Source: Alistipes sp.
Lineage (GTDB): Bacteria; Bacteroidota; Bacteroidia; Bacteroidales; Rikenellaceae
DNA length: 48,850 nucleotides
Assembly (NCBI GenBank): GCA_017937805.1
Contig: JAGBCX010000070.1
Span: 1 to 48,850 of the forward strand
Direction: 5' to 3'
In this document: positions 34,108 through 42,661 of the stretch, one piece after another
How positions within the stretch are numbered: position 1 is the first letter of the stretch
How the letters are laid out: each line of letters begins with the position of its first letter
Program-made: the position numbers and the translations under genes
Notes under the pieces: generated by a model
The model's database searches: none
What the model was told of the DNA's origin: nothing
What the model saw: only the letters and a program-made list of their open reading frames with translations

Positions 34108-34512
34108 ATGAATCGTGCTTTTTTATGTAGTGCGATAGAGGGGTTGGCTTCGCAGTACGGCTACCATTTTCAATTGAATGATGAAGCGTACTACCCAACT
34201 ACCGTATGTCACTACCCCGCCGCATTTATGACTCCTCCCGAATTTGCAAGTATGGAGGGACGAAAACATGGACGAATAATCTACAAAGTCTCTCTACGGC
34301 TTGCTCAACAGGGTGCAAAACTATGCCCCGAAGAGCGAAATGCTCTGCTCGACACCATGGAGAAAGATTTGATAGACCTATTTGTAGCCCTCTCGAAAAC
34401 CGAAAGAGTTGCAGTAATAGATGAACTCACCATCTCTCCTACATCAAGCCCGATAGATGCTCACGGAGCCATAACCCTCGAAGCAAATGCGTATGTTACA
34501 ACTATCTTCTAA
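34108..34512 (+). CDS. Phage tail-completion-like protein
   Basis: 134 residues; no database name can be assigned. The central helix-rich segment KVSLRLAQQGAKLCPEERNALLDTMEKDLIDLFVALSKTE and the C-terminal beta strand GAITLEANAYVTTIF resemble the size and layout of siphophage tail-terminator/completion proteins, which cap the tail tube and join it to the head. This reading depends mainly on position and shape. It is the first gene after the promoter at 33918-33949; the ATG follows an AAC-rich leader without an obvious Shine-Dalgarno site. The next gene starts 18 bp downstream. Confidence 0.5.
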   Translation: MNRAFLCSAIEGLASQYGYHFQLNDEAYYPTTVCHYPAAFMTPPEFASMEGRKHGRIIYKVSLRLAQQGAKLCPEERNALLDTMEKDLIDLFVALSKTERVAVIDELTISPTSSPIDAHGAITLEANAYVTTIF

Positions 34513-34529
34513 TCGAAATCGACGCAACA

Positions 34530-35495
34530 ATGAAAATTAACAAACTTTCCAAAGATTTCACACCTATTCACAAAGGTGTCCTATTCGGCATTGACTCTGA
34601 AAGTGAAGTCCCAACCGACCTTTTAGTTGAGATTATTGACATGTCAACGGGAGAGGTTATCGCCACTCAGTTGCTCCACAGCACAATATCAGCAACGGTC
34701 AACATTGCACCCTACGTGGCTCGCATGAACGAGTATGCCCCATCGCAACACCAGCAGACCACAATCAAGAGCGCACCGACTGCATCGTATAAGATACGTA
34801 TTGGCAATATCGAATCGGAAGATGTTGTTATTTCGGTTAACCGTTGTGAAATTGGCGATGCACCTGCCATTGTAACATCATTCCCAGACTCTCGCCAAAT
34901 CGCTCACGACGAGAATGACGAGCTGTTGATTGTTGCAGGCAAAGGCAAGAGGTTGCTTGTCGATATGGTTGCAAATAGAGGCGAAACCATACATTTGGAG
35001 CATCTTACCACCTCGGAGGCGGTGATACTTGCCATATCCCCCAACGATTTCGACACAGAGGTTGACTCGTTCGATGTCACCATTCACTGCGAAGGTGTGC
35101 AGTTGGGCACCATGCATTACACGGTTACATCTCCCGTAAAAACAGCAACTCGTTTGGCGTGGATATCCGACAATGGAGCCATCGAGCAGTTCACCTTCCC
35201 TATCTCTCACGGTGCAAAACGCTCTGCAGATAAGCAGATTATCGCAACGAGCAATGGTGTTATGGCATCTCAATGCCTTACCAAGCAACTCATCTCGGTA
35301 GGCTCCCGATATGAGCCTCAGGCTACAATCAAAGCCATAGCTCAAATTGCCTCTTCGCCAAAGGTGTGGCTCAAACAGGGCGGACATTGGCAATTGGTGG
35401 AGATTATTACACCTCATTTAGAGTACAATCTCTTCGGAAAGCCAAATCGATTGTGTCTTGATATTTGCCTGTGGCAGAAGGAGGTGTCGCTATGA
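34530..35495 (+). CDS. Phage-derived virion-like protein (distal-tail/baseplate candidate)
   Basis: 321 residues, no signal peptide and no membrane segment. It is mostly beta-strand in character, with evenly spaced short hydrophobic strands (DLLVEIIDMSTGEVIATQLL; SYKIRIGNIESEDVVISVN; LLVDMVANRGETIHLEHL; LEYNLFGKPNRLCLDICLW). No family is recognised from memory. Its 3' end overlaps the next gene by four bases (ATGA), and the pair (321 plus 790 residues) resembles in size a distal-tail plus tail-hub pair of siphophages. A role in the tip of a particle or in receptor contact is inferred. Confidence 0.45.
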   Translation: MKINKLSKDFTPIHKGVLFGIDSESEVPTDLLVEIIDMSTGEVIATQLLHSTISATVNIAPYVARMNEYAPSQHQQTTIKSAPTASYKIRIGNIESEDVVISVNRCEIGDAPAIVTSFPDSRQIAHDENDELLIVAGKGKRLLVDMVANRGETIHLEHLTTSEAVILAISPNDFDTEVDSFDVTIHCEGVQLGTMHYTVTSPVKTATRLAWISDNGAIEQFTFPISHGAKRSADKQIIATSNGVMASQCLTKQLISVGSRYEPQATIKAIAQIASSPKVWLKQGGHWQLVEIITPHLEYNLFGKPNRLCLDICLWQKEVSL

Positions 35496-37864
35496 TAGAG
35501 TTGTGGATTGACGGTAGCAAATGCGATATTGACCGACTCCCCACTATCCCCATCGGATTCGATATCGCAAATCTGACAAACGCCGAAGGAGCAAGAAGCG
35601 GTAGAGTTGTAGAGTTAACATTGCCGGCAACACCAACAAACGACACCATATTCGGAGCATCGCGCGACATATACGCCACAAACCGCTTCAACATGGAGCA
35701 TCACACTGCTCAAATCAAAAAAGATGGTGTTTTGATATTCGAAGGCACAACCTATCTGCTCAACACAACTATACACGAAGGCCTCGTGGGCTACTATACC
35801 CTACGAATAAATGAAGGCGGTGCAGAGTGGCTTGATAGCGTTATACACGGCTTGGTGTCAGATTTGGAAATCCCATTTTCGGCAAGATTGAACCTCTCCA
35901 CGATATCCAACTCGTGGGACAAAGAGCAGAGTGTTCGCTTCCTGCCTATCTATCAAGGCAACTATCTCCCACACTACTCTTCCTCATCGGCACTACCCGC
36001 CGAGAGAGTGTTGCTGACCGATGACTACCACCCATTTATCTCCGCCTCGGATATGGTGCGAGCGATGTTTGAGAAGTCGGAATATAAACTATGTAGCAAC
36101 TTCCTTGATAGCGAATTTGGCCGTTCGTTGTACATCAGTGGAGAGTACTCTCACACCAACGATGCTAAAGCAAAAGCAGAGTGCAACTTTTTTGCTCGTC
36201 GCGCAGCCATTGGTAGCGCTACGGCCGATTTAGCCGGAAGAGTATACACCTCTACCGCATTTGCTACCCACACAATCGGACCGATTGTGGATACTGCAAA
36301 CCCCGAAGCCCTTGACGAAAATGGCGTTCAGATGAGCGATACGTTCAACACAAACAATGCATTCTCTAAAAATAGTGCCGGCAACATCTGCTTTACGCCA
36401 AAAATCTCGGTGCGAGCCGGATTTCTTCTGCACCTCGAGTATTCGACCGAGTATAAAATTCTCTCGCGAGAAAGGCTCTGCGGATTCGACATTTTGGAAG
36501 GAGTTAATGGCGAGCGCATAGAGATAAAACTCACCAACACGTGCCAAGATTTTCGTGGTAACACAATGCCAAATGCCGTGTATCGAGCAATTGTATTCGA
36601 CCACACAGAGGGACGCGAATACCAACTTTCGGCTACACTTACGAACAACACTGCTGTCGCCATAAAAAATTGGTCATCGCGCTCAACAACCGTAACCATG
36701 CCTGCAACAACGCTTGCTACGCTCAATCTCTACTACAGAGATAGTAGCGGAAATGGCTGGACTCTATACTCAGGTGATTGGGCTCTGTATGCCGGATATA
36801 TTGAAGAGGTGGGATTTGTAGACGTAGAGGTTGATTTTAGACTTCCACACCAAGAGATATCGGCAGGAGAGAGCTTTGTGTTGGACAAATTCTGGTTCGG
36901 TGGAGCGCAACCAGGCATGAAGCTTTTTGTCGAAACAGGCACATCTCTACAACCCTACTTCTCCGACACTCCGGGCTACAACGCAAGCATTGAGTTTAAG
37001 GATATTGCTCCTCGAAATATTCGACAACTCGATCTACTAAAGGCGTTAGGCGAGATGTTCAACCTTGTATTCTACACCGATCGCAAGTGCAAGGAGGTTC
37101 ACATAGAGCCACTTGAAGACTTCTACGATTCGAGTAAAATCATCGATTGGAGCCATCGCATCAACCTCCAAAGCACAATATCCATATCGGATACCGGCAT
37201 TGGGCTTCCACAAGATGTTGTACTCAAATATGTAGATGCGGATAAAGCCTCTCGCCGTTTTAACAACGAAAATGGCACAACGCTCGGACGTTGGAGTTTT
37301 CGTAACGCCATGTATGGCTCAAAAAAGTCCACTAAAACGTATGGTGATTCGCTATTCACAACCACGCTCAACATCTCGAATGTGCTCTACAATGCGCCTT
37401 CTGCATCTCTGCTACAAACCGATGTTGATGGAGGAGAGAGTAGCGACACCGAAAACTCATCAGCTTTGCGCATTGTGTGCTACAAGGGGTTGAAAACGCT
37501 TCCGAATGGAGAGATTTGGAGTTCCGCTGCGCAACTCAAAGAGTATCCATACGCCGCTTTTGTGGACAATGAAGACATAAACCTATGCTTTGAAGACCGC
37601 TACGATACAGAGGGCTTGCACAGGTACTACAAACCGATGCTAACTCGCCAACGCGACAGCCAAAATGTGACAATGGAGCTCTATCTTACAACGGCAGAAA
37701 TCGCTTCTCTCTTTACAGCCGAAGGGACTATTCCCTCTATGCGAACACGATTTCGCTTTCATATTCAGGGAGAGAGTTCGCTGTTTCGCCTTGTAAGAAT
37801 AGAGGATTGGAACACAGACAATAATTGCGTAAAATGCACTTTTGAACGAGAATTAAACGATTGA
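35492..37864 (+). CDS. Large tail-hub/baseplate-like protein
   Basis: 790 residues from the ATG at 35492; a strong Shine-Dalgarno AGGAGGT at 35479-35485 decides this start, which overlaps the preceding stop as ATGA. The N-terminal about 120 residues (MIELWIDGSKCDID; IPIGFDIANLTNAEG; RVVELTLPATPTNDTIFG) look like the entry domain of Bacteroidetes prophage minor-tail proteins. Later segments (FKDIAPRNIRQLDLLKALGE; FYTDRKCKEVHIEPLEDFYD) resemble the hub folds that assemble tail tips. No enzymatic motif is seen. It lies upstream of the capsid genes, an order opposite to the usual head-before-tail layout. Confidence 0.5.
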   Translation: MIELWIDGSKCDIDRLPTIPIGFDIANLTNAEGARSGRVVELTLPATPTNDTIFGASRDIYATNRFNMEHHTAQIKKDGVLIFEGTTYLLNTTIHEGLVGYYTLRINEGGAEWLDSVIHGLVSDLEIPFSARLNLSTISNSWDKEQSVRFLPIYQGNYLPHYSSSSALPAERVLLTDDYHPFISASDMVRAMFEKSEYKLCSNFLDSEFGRSLYISGEYSHTNDAKAKAECNFFARRAAIGSATADLAGRVYTSTAFATHTIGPIVDTANPEALDENGVQMSDTFNTNNAFSKNSAGNICFTPKISVRAGFLLHLEYSTEYKILSRERLCGFDILEGVNGERIEIKLTNTCQDFRGNTMPNAVYRAIVFDHTEGREYQLSATLTNNTAVAIKNWSSRSTTVTMPATTLATLNLYYRDSSGNGWTLYSGDWALYAGYIEEVGFVDVEVDFRLPHQEISAGESFVLDKFWFGGAQPGMKLFVETGTSLQPYFSDTPGYNASIEFKDIAPRNIRQLDLLKALGEMFNLVFYTDRKCKEVHIEPLEDFYDSSKIIDWSHRINLQSTISISDTGIGLPQDVVLKYVDADKASRRFNNENGTTLGRWSFRNAMYGSKKSTKTYGDSLFTTTLNISNVLYNAPSASLLQTDVDGGESSDTENSSALRIVCYKGLKTLPNGEIWSSAAQLKEYPYAAFVDNEDINLCFEDRYDTEGLHRYYKPMLTRQRDSQNVTMELYLTTAEIASLFTAEGTIPSMRTRFRFHIQGESSLFRLVRIEDWNTDNNCVKCTFERELND

Positions 37865-37869
37865 GAGGT

Positions 37870-38121
37870 ATGCAAAACAGACAAAAATTTGTAACCCAGC
37901 TGTTTAGGAAATTGAAGCAACAATGTCCTGAGAGTGTATTGTTGCAGATGTGGAACGAAGGACTTCTCGACAAAAAGGCCGTTGAAAAGCTATACATTAT
38001 CTCCGAAATTGAGCGCCGCGTACGAAATGGCGAGATAAAGACCAAAGTTATGGAACATCTCTCCAACGAGCTAAGTTGCTCCTACGAGAAAATCCGAGGA
38101 ATCGTCTATCACAAATTTTAA
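37870..38121 (+). CDS. Small HTH-like protein between tail and head genes
   Basis: 83 residues from the ATG at 37870; a TTG at 37861 overlapping the previous stop is an alternative. Highly helical and basic. The C-terminal region KTKVMEHLSNELSCSYEKIRGIVYHKF has the spacing of a helix-turn-helix, and the first half (FRKLKQQCPESVLLQMWNEG) is a helical pair. It could be a DNA-binding regulator of the module or a small-terminase-like packaging protein; the sequence does not decide. It begins 5 bp after the tail-hub stop and ends 11 bp before the protease gene. Confidence 0.45.
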   Translation: MQNRQKFVTQLFRKLKQQCPESVLLQMWNEGLLDKKAVEKLYIISEIERRVRNGEIKTKVMEHLSNELSCSYEKIRGIVYHKF

Positions 38122-38132
38122 ATCGCTAAAAA

Positions 38133-39002
38133 ATGGAAACACAAATTAAAATTACAAACGAAACCTCTGTGTGTACCATCGATATCGAGGGGGTAATAGG
38201 CATACCGGAGGATGAACAATTCAATAACTCCTCTCATAGCGTTGCAACCTACGAGCGACTTCGCGAAGAGATAGAGAAAATAGGCGGCATCGAGGCGAAG
38301 GATATCATCGTGAATATTCGCTCAACAGGAGGTGACGTAAATGATGCACTCCTCATATACGAAGCCCTCGTAGCGCTTGATGCAAAAATCACAACACGAT
38401 GTTTTGGTTATACCGCCTCGGCTGCCACAATTATCGCCCAAGCCGCAAGCGAAGGTTGTAGAGAAATCGCCTCCTCGGCACTATATCTGGTCCACATGTC
38501 AAGTAGTGCTATCGAGGGCAATGCATCAGACCTTGTAGAGAGAATCGATCTGCTCAAAAAGACAGACGACCGCATTGCATCACTCTATGCAGCTCGTTCA
38601 AATCGCGACAAAGAGGAGTTCGTGACACTCATGAAACAAAACGGAGGTCGAGGTCGTTGGCTTGCCCCCGAAGAGGTCTTACAGGCCGGACTTGCAGATG
38701 TTATTATTGGAGTCGAAGAGGGTACAAAACGAACAACTATCATCGATAGGGTTAAGGATTGGTTCAACCCATCAGGCAAAGAGCGTACAGACGCTGCGCC
38801 CAACTCCGATATAAACATTTTGCACCTGCCACAAGACCTTTCGCAAGCAGCATCGACTATCGCCTTCGAGGAGGGACAGAACAAAGTTCGTGGCTCTGCA
38901 ACCATTGTCTGCGAGGATCCTGCACTTGACGGTACTCCCATGTCGCCAAATGCAATGGCTTATGCCGAAGATCTCCACAACCTCAGATTAAGAAAAGCTT
39001 AA
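38133..39002 (+). CDS. Phage prohead protease, ClpP/crotonase type
   Basis: 289 residues. The ClpP-like domain spans about 10-200: NIRSTGGDVNDALLIYEAL contains the oxyanion GG, the nucleophile is S96 in FGYTASAAT, the general base H121 in LYLVHMSS, and an acidic residue near 148-149 completes the triad. Such head maturation proteases sit beside capsid genes in many phages and process the scaffold or capsid. The C-terminal about 90 residues (FNPSGKERTDAAPNSD onward) are low in structure and may act as a scaffold. The capsid gene follows after 43 bp. Confidence 0.88.
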   Translation: METQIKITNETSVCTIDIEGVIGIPEDEQFNNSSHSVATYERLREEIEKIGGIEAKDIIVNIRSTGGDVNDALLIYEALVALDAKITTRCFGYTASAATIIAQAASEGCREIASSALYLVHMSSSAIEGNASDLVERIDLLKKTDDRIASLYAARSNRDKEEFVTLMKQNGGRGRWLAPEEVLQAGLADVIIGVEEGTKRTTIIDRVKDWFNPSGKERTDAAPNSDINILHLPQDLSQAASTIAFEEGQNKVRGSATIVCEDPALDGTPMSPNAMAYAEDLHNLRLRKA

Positions 39003-39045
39003 AAATTTTTTACCACTTTAACAAACTAACAAAAACTGAAAAACT

Positions 39046-40038
39046 ATGATTATCGAAAATTCAAAAACCTACAATGTAACCGATGTTGAGAATCTCTTTT
39101 TCCGCCCATCGTTCTGTGGCAAATCGGCAGAAGATTTGGGAATTCGCGTTCTCTACAACATGCCAACACCAACAAAAGTTCCCATATTCTTCCATCACAA
39201 CGACATCTTGAGGGAGTTCTCTTCGGGCTGGCAGGGCGGCACATCTGCCACAGTAGAGCAGAAGGAGATCGAGATGTCGAAGCTCAAAGCCGAGTCGGCA
39301 TATTCGGCCGAGGTATACTTCTCGACCATCTACGAGATGCTTACAAACTCGGCAGAGGTTAACCTCGGCGACCTGAGTGGCACCGACCTCGAGAAGGCAG
39401 AAACAGAGCTCTTCCGCAGAGCTATTGTTGACAGCATCTACGCCACAACTTGGTTTGGTGACACAAGTGGTGATTTGTCGGACTACACCGGCTTTACAGG
39501 TTTTATCCGTAGAGTCATCGACATCTTCGAGGTGGAGGGATTGTGTGACTCTGTCGAGATCTATGAGATGACTCAGAAAACAGCCATCAACGAAATCTTA
39601 TACAGCGTATGGGATCGTGCAAGCGATGAGTTGCGAGCCCTCTCTTCAAGTGGCAACTTGGTCTATTACGTAAGTTCGGACCTCTACGATGCATATCAGT
39701 TCTTCCTCGATGACAAGTGCGTGGTTAATCACGGAGTAAACCTTCTCGATGGTCGTCAAGGCTTGACCTATCATGGTATTCCTATTGTTGAGATTCCGTC
39801 TGGCAAGTACAACACAAGTCGCGCAGCGTCGTTCTGCATTCTTACCGACCGCCGCAACTTCGTCTTGGCACTCAACACAGCCGATTCGCCAGAGAAGGAG
39901 ATTCGTATGTGGTACAACCCTGACGAGATGGAGAATCGACAGCGAGTGGTATTCCTCGCCGGTGCAACAATCGTGGATAGCAGCCTCGTCTCCGCAACTA
40001 TATACGACAATGGCGTAAATACAAACGTAGATAACTAA
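39046..40038 (+). CDS. Major capsid protein (HK97-type candidate)
   Basis: 330 residues. The order of segments suits an HK97-type coat: N-terminal arm, then a central domain with GLTYHGIPIVEIPSG, a segment typical of coat proteins, and a C-terminal CILTDRRNFVLALN ... RVVFLAGATIVDSSLVSATIYDNG. It is immediately downstream of the ClpP-type protease, as usual for capsid genes. No delta-domain processing site is obvious. Its stop overlaps the next ATG (TAATG, 40036-40040), so the two are translationally coupled. Assignment rests on context and characteristic segments. Confidence 0.8.
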   Translation: MIIENSKTYNVTDVENLFFRPSFCGKSAEDLGIRVLYNMPTPTKVPIFFHHNDILREFSSGWQGGTSATVEQKEIEMSKLKAESAYSAEVYFSTIYEMLTNSAEVNLGDLSGTDLEKAETELFRRAIVDSIYATTWFGDTSGDLSDYTGFTGFIRRVIDIFEVEGLCDSVEIYEMTQKTAINEILYSVWDRASDELRALSSSGNLVYYVSSDLYDAYQFFLDDKCVVNHGVNLLDGRQGLTYHGIPIVEIPSGKYNTSRAASFCILTDRRNFVLALNTADSPEKEIRMWYNPDEMENRQRVVFLAGATIVDSSLVSATIYDNGVNTNVDN

Positions 40039-40505
40039 TGGCTAATAACAAACCTATTGGTGGGGTTGAGAGTTGTTCTCTCTACCCCGCCGATGCGGTG
40101 ACAACGGCGATGTTTTCATGTGATGGTGTTGAGATTGAGTTATCGGGAACCCCCATAGAGGTTACGCTATTGGACGATGCCTCCAAATACGAAGAGTGTG
40201 CTCAATCGAAACTTGGAGCTACATGCGTATCGCACCTATTACAACTCGTAGCCGAAAGAAACGAAGCCGACAAATGGTTGGACAATGACTTTATCGAACG
40301 AGCCTATCTCAATGGTTTGGTTGCCGTAGTGTCATTGTGCGATGGTCGTCGCCTACTTGCCGGATACTCCGCGCTATTCGGCAACGAACAACCCCTAAGG
40401 CTCGAAAACGTCATCTCTACGTCAGGCTCCAGCCTCAACGAAACTCCCTCCGTAACCCTGCGACTCGTATCACAAGACACCGAGTTCTCGAGGGAGATTC
40501 TCTAA
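40038..40505 (+). CDS. Probable tail-tube or neck protein
   Basis: 155 residues, translationally coupled to the coat gene by the TAATG overlap at 40036-40040. Beta-rich, with IEVTLLDDASKYEECAQSKLG, LNGLVAVVSLCDGRRLLAG and PSVTLRLVSQDTEF. This size and strand pattern fits phage tail-tube or neck proteins, but no direct signature is seen. It is separated from the portal gene by 40 bp. Confidence 0.5.
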   Translation: MANNKPIGGVESCSLYPADAVTTAMFSCDGVEIELSGTPIEVTLLDDASKYEECAQSKLGATCVSHLLQLVAERNEADKWLDNDFIERAYLNGLVAVVSLCDGRRLLAGYSALFGNEQPLRLENVISTSGSSLNETPSVTLRLVSQDTEFSREIL

Positions 40506-40545
40506 GAAGAGTTCCACTAACTTTATTAACGCTTTTAACTACGAC

Positions 40546-41772
40546 ATGGAAAACGCAAAGACAAAAAATATAATTTGCACCTCAACACAAAACAGTGCCG
40601 ATGCATTGTATGCTCTCTCAAATGCAAAAGTGGAGAGCAAGGAGTTTTGGCGTTGGGGTACCGACAACAATATGCCGGAGGCTCTGGCTCTGTTGTCAAG
40701 ACGCTCAACCGCTCATCGCCGCATCATAAACGACAAAGCCGATTACATCTCGGGCAAGGGTTTTAACTTCGATAGTTCGGTACCACTGCTTGGCAATTTG
40801 GTAAAACGCTCGAACGGAGATGGAGAGTCCTTGCGACAGGTGATAAATATGTTGGCATTCGACAAAGCGCTCTTTGGCAACGCCTTCTTGGAGATTGTTA
40901 CAGACGAGCAACACTCCTTCCTCTCGCTCTACCACAAAGATGCAACACTCTGTCGTGTGGCCAAAGATTCTCAACATATTCTCTTGCACCACGATTGGGC
41001 ACATTTTCGTTCGAGCGAGGCCATTTCGTTGCCTATATACCCACTATTCGAAAAGCAGGCCGATGGCTCTTTGCGCTCAATAATCCACTACAAGGATTAT
41101 GAGCCGATGTTTCAGCACTATGGCGTTCCGCAATATATAGCCGGCTTGAATGTCTCGGCCATCGCCTACAAAACCGACCGATGGAACATCGCCCGCTTGG
41201 ACAACTCCTTCCAACTCTCGGGCGTGATGATGATTGACAACGCTGTTGATAGCGAGGAGGAGGCTGCGAAGTTGGCCAAAATGGCTGAGCAGCGTTTTGC
41301 CGGCAAACCGGGACAGGTGATGTTTATAATCCGCGACGAGAGTTCTGACGACAACTCCCGTTTCATTCCTCTCGAATCGCAAAATGATGGCGATTGGAAG
41401 GAGCTTCACGACCAAGCAACGAGCGATATTGTGGTTGCCCACTCATGGTTTCGCTCTCTGAGTGGCTTGGACTACTCGACCGGTTTCAGCGCAGAGCGCA
41501 TTCTTCACGAGTACGAAGTGGCTCTCAATACGGTGATTTTGGGAGAGCAGAGGGAACTCTTGGAGCCTATCGTTCATGCGATATCTTCGATTTTGAAGAT
41601 TGATTGCTCGTCGCTCGAAATTATCAACCGCCCGCCAACGCGCTCAAAGCCTATCTATATGAAGGTTTGGGAGGCTCGTAAAGCTGACGGTTTAGAGTAT
41701 GATGAAAACGACGAACGACAGCAACTATACCTCGCGGAAATCACAAAATACAACATTAAATCTATCGGTTAA
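40546..41772 (+). CDS. Phage portal protein
   Basis: 408 residues. The HK97-type portal pattern is clear: an N-terminal FWRWGTDNNMPEALALLSRRSTAHRRIINDKADYISGKGF, then LIFDKALFGNAFLEIV-like segments (residues about 98-115), a stem helix region with SWFRSLSGLDYSTGFSAERI, and the C-terminal crown helix QRELLEPIVHAISSILK. The dodecameric portal is the DNA gate at one head vertex. It is placed after the coat gene here, the reverse of the usual portal-protease-coat order. No terminase large-subunit gene is found upstream or elsewhere in the window. Confidence 0.9.
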   Translation: MENAKTKNIICTSTQNSADALYALSNAKVESKEFWRWGTDNNMPEALALLSRRSTAHRRIINDKADYISGKGFNFDSSVPLLGNLVKRSNGDGESLRQVINMLAFDKALFGNAFLEIVTDEQHSFLSLYHKDATLCRVAKDSQHILLHHDWAHFRSSEAISLPIYPLFEKQADGSLRSIIHYKDYEPMFQHYGVPQYIAGLNVSAIAYKTDRWNIARLDNSFQLSGVMMIDNAVDSEEEAAKLAKMAEQRFAGKPGQVMFIIRDESSDDNSRFIPLESQNDGDWKELHDQATSDIVVAHSWFRSLSGLDYSTGFSAERILHEYEVALNTVILGEQRELLEPIVHAISSILKIDCSSLEIINRPPTRSKPIYMKVWEARKADGLEYDENDERQQLYLAEITKYNIKSIG

Positions 41773-41775
41773 ACT

Positions 41776-42249
41776 ATGAAGAACCTTATTACGAATGAAC
41801 AAGTTATATCTTTGGCTTTCGGAGATGGTGAGTACCTGTCGCCAGAAGTTATTCTCGATTCGGACATCGCTGCAGCAGAAGCTCGCTACATTCTGCCGGT
41901 GGTGGGAACAGAGCTATACAATGCGCTGCTTGAAGGCTCTTACAAAGCGCTTCTTAACGATTTTGTCGCACCTGCGCTCGCTATGTCGGTCCGCACAATG
42001 ATTCAACCGGCGCTAAATGTCCGCACAGGGCAGGCCGGGCTTCAAATCTCTTCATCTTTGAGGGCCGACTCTTCGACAAAAACAGCAATGCAGACATTGC
42101 AAAAATCACTACGACTTCGTCGTCAGGCTCTGCTAAAACGATTATCTAACTACCTAAACAACAACGCATCGGAGTTTCCCGAGTATGAGCCGAGCGCTGA
42201 TGCCTTGCAAAAATGCTCAATCAATGGAGGTTATGTACAGATGTATTAA
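41776..42249 (+). CDS. Head-tail connector protein (gp6-like/DUF6712-like)
   Basis: 157 residues, mostly helical. LITNEQVISLAFGDGEYLSPEVILDSDIAAAEARYILPVVGTELY is the characteristic start of the Bacteroidetes phage connector group that follows the portal gene, and the C-terminal part (QTLQKSLRLRRQALLKRLSNYLNNNASEFPEY) is a basic helix with an acidic tail. Such proteins dock under the portal to prepare for tail joining. It starts 3 bp after the portal stop and overlaps the holin gene start region. Assignment is by similarity of pattern and position. Confidence 0.75.
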   Translation: MKNLITNEQVISLAFGDGEYLSPEVILDSDIAAAEARYILPVVGTELYNALLEGSYKALLNDFVAPALAMSVRTMIQPALNVRTGQAGLQISSSLRADSSTKTAMQTLQKSLRLRRQALLKRLSNYLNNNASEFPEYEPSADALQKCSINGGYVQMY

Positions 42250-42661
42250 CGGCGCAATACTTGGCTTGGCTGCACTATTTGCTCCAATTAAGCCTTTGAT
42301 TTTTTGCGCACTATCATTTATTCTTGTCGATTTTATCACAGGAGTACTTGCCTCGCGTTGCGAAGCGAAGCAGAGATGCGAGCCGTGGTTTTTCTCTTCG
42401 CACGAGGCGTGGCGAACAATCCACAAGGCGGGTTTTGTTCTGCTTACAATAGCCATGAGCTGGCTTATCGAATGGTCTATTCTCGACTTTATGGCACTTA
42501 ACCTCACCCGCATTATTACGGGGGTAATTTGTGGTGTTGAAATGTGGTCTTTCTTAGAGAATGCCTCGGTGTTGAGCGATGCGAAGCTATTTAAGTGGTT
42601 GCGCAACTATGTTAAACGAAAGGTCGAAAAGGAGATTGGCGTATATGACAAAGATGAGTAG
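42224..42661 (+). CDS. Phage holin (toxin-secretion/phage-lysis holin family)
   Basis: About 145 residues from ATG 42224, inside the end of the connector gene; ATGs at 42185 and 42233 are alternatives with no better ribosome site. Three hydrophobic helices (GAILGLAALFAPIKPLIFCALSF; FVLLTIAMSWLIEW; FMALNLTRIITGVICGVEMW) surround a conserved VDFITGVLASRCE segment and a basic C-terminus, the pattern of the Bcl-type Bacteroidetes holins. It makes pores that release the endolysin. The endolysin ATG overlaps its last codons (42645), so lysis genes are coupled. Confidence 0.82.
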   Translation: MEVMYRCINGAILGLAALFAPIKPLIFCALSFILVDFITGVLASRCEAKQRCEPWFFSSHEAWRTIHKAGFVLLTIAMSWLIEWSILDFMALNLTRIITGVICGVEMWSFLENASVLSDAKLFKWLRNYVKRKVEKEIGVYDKDE

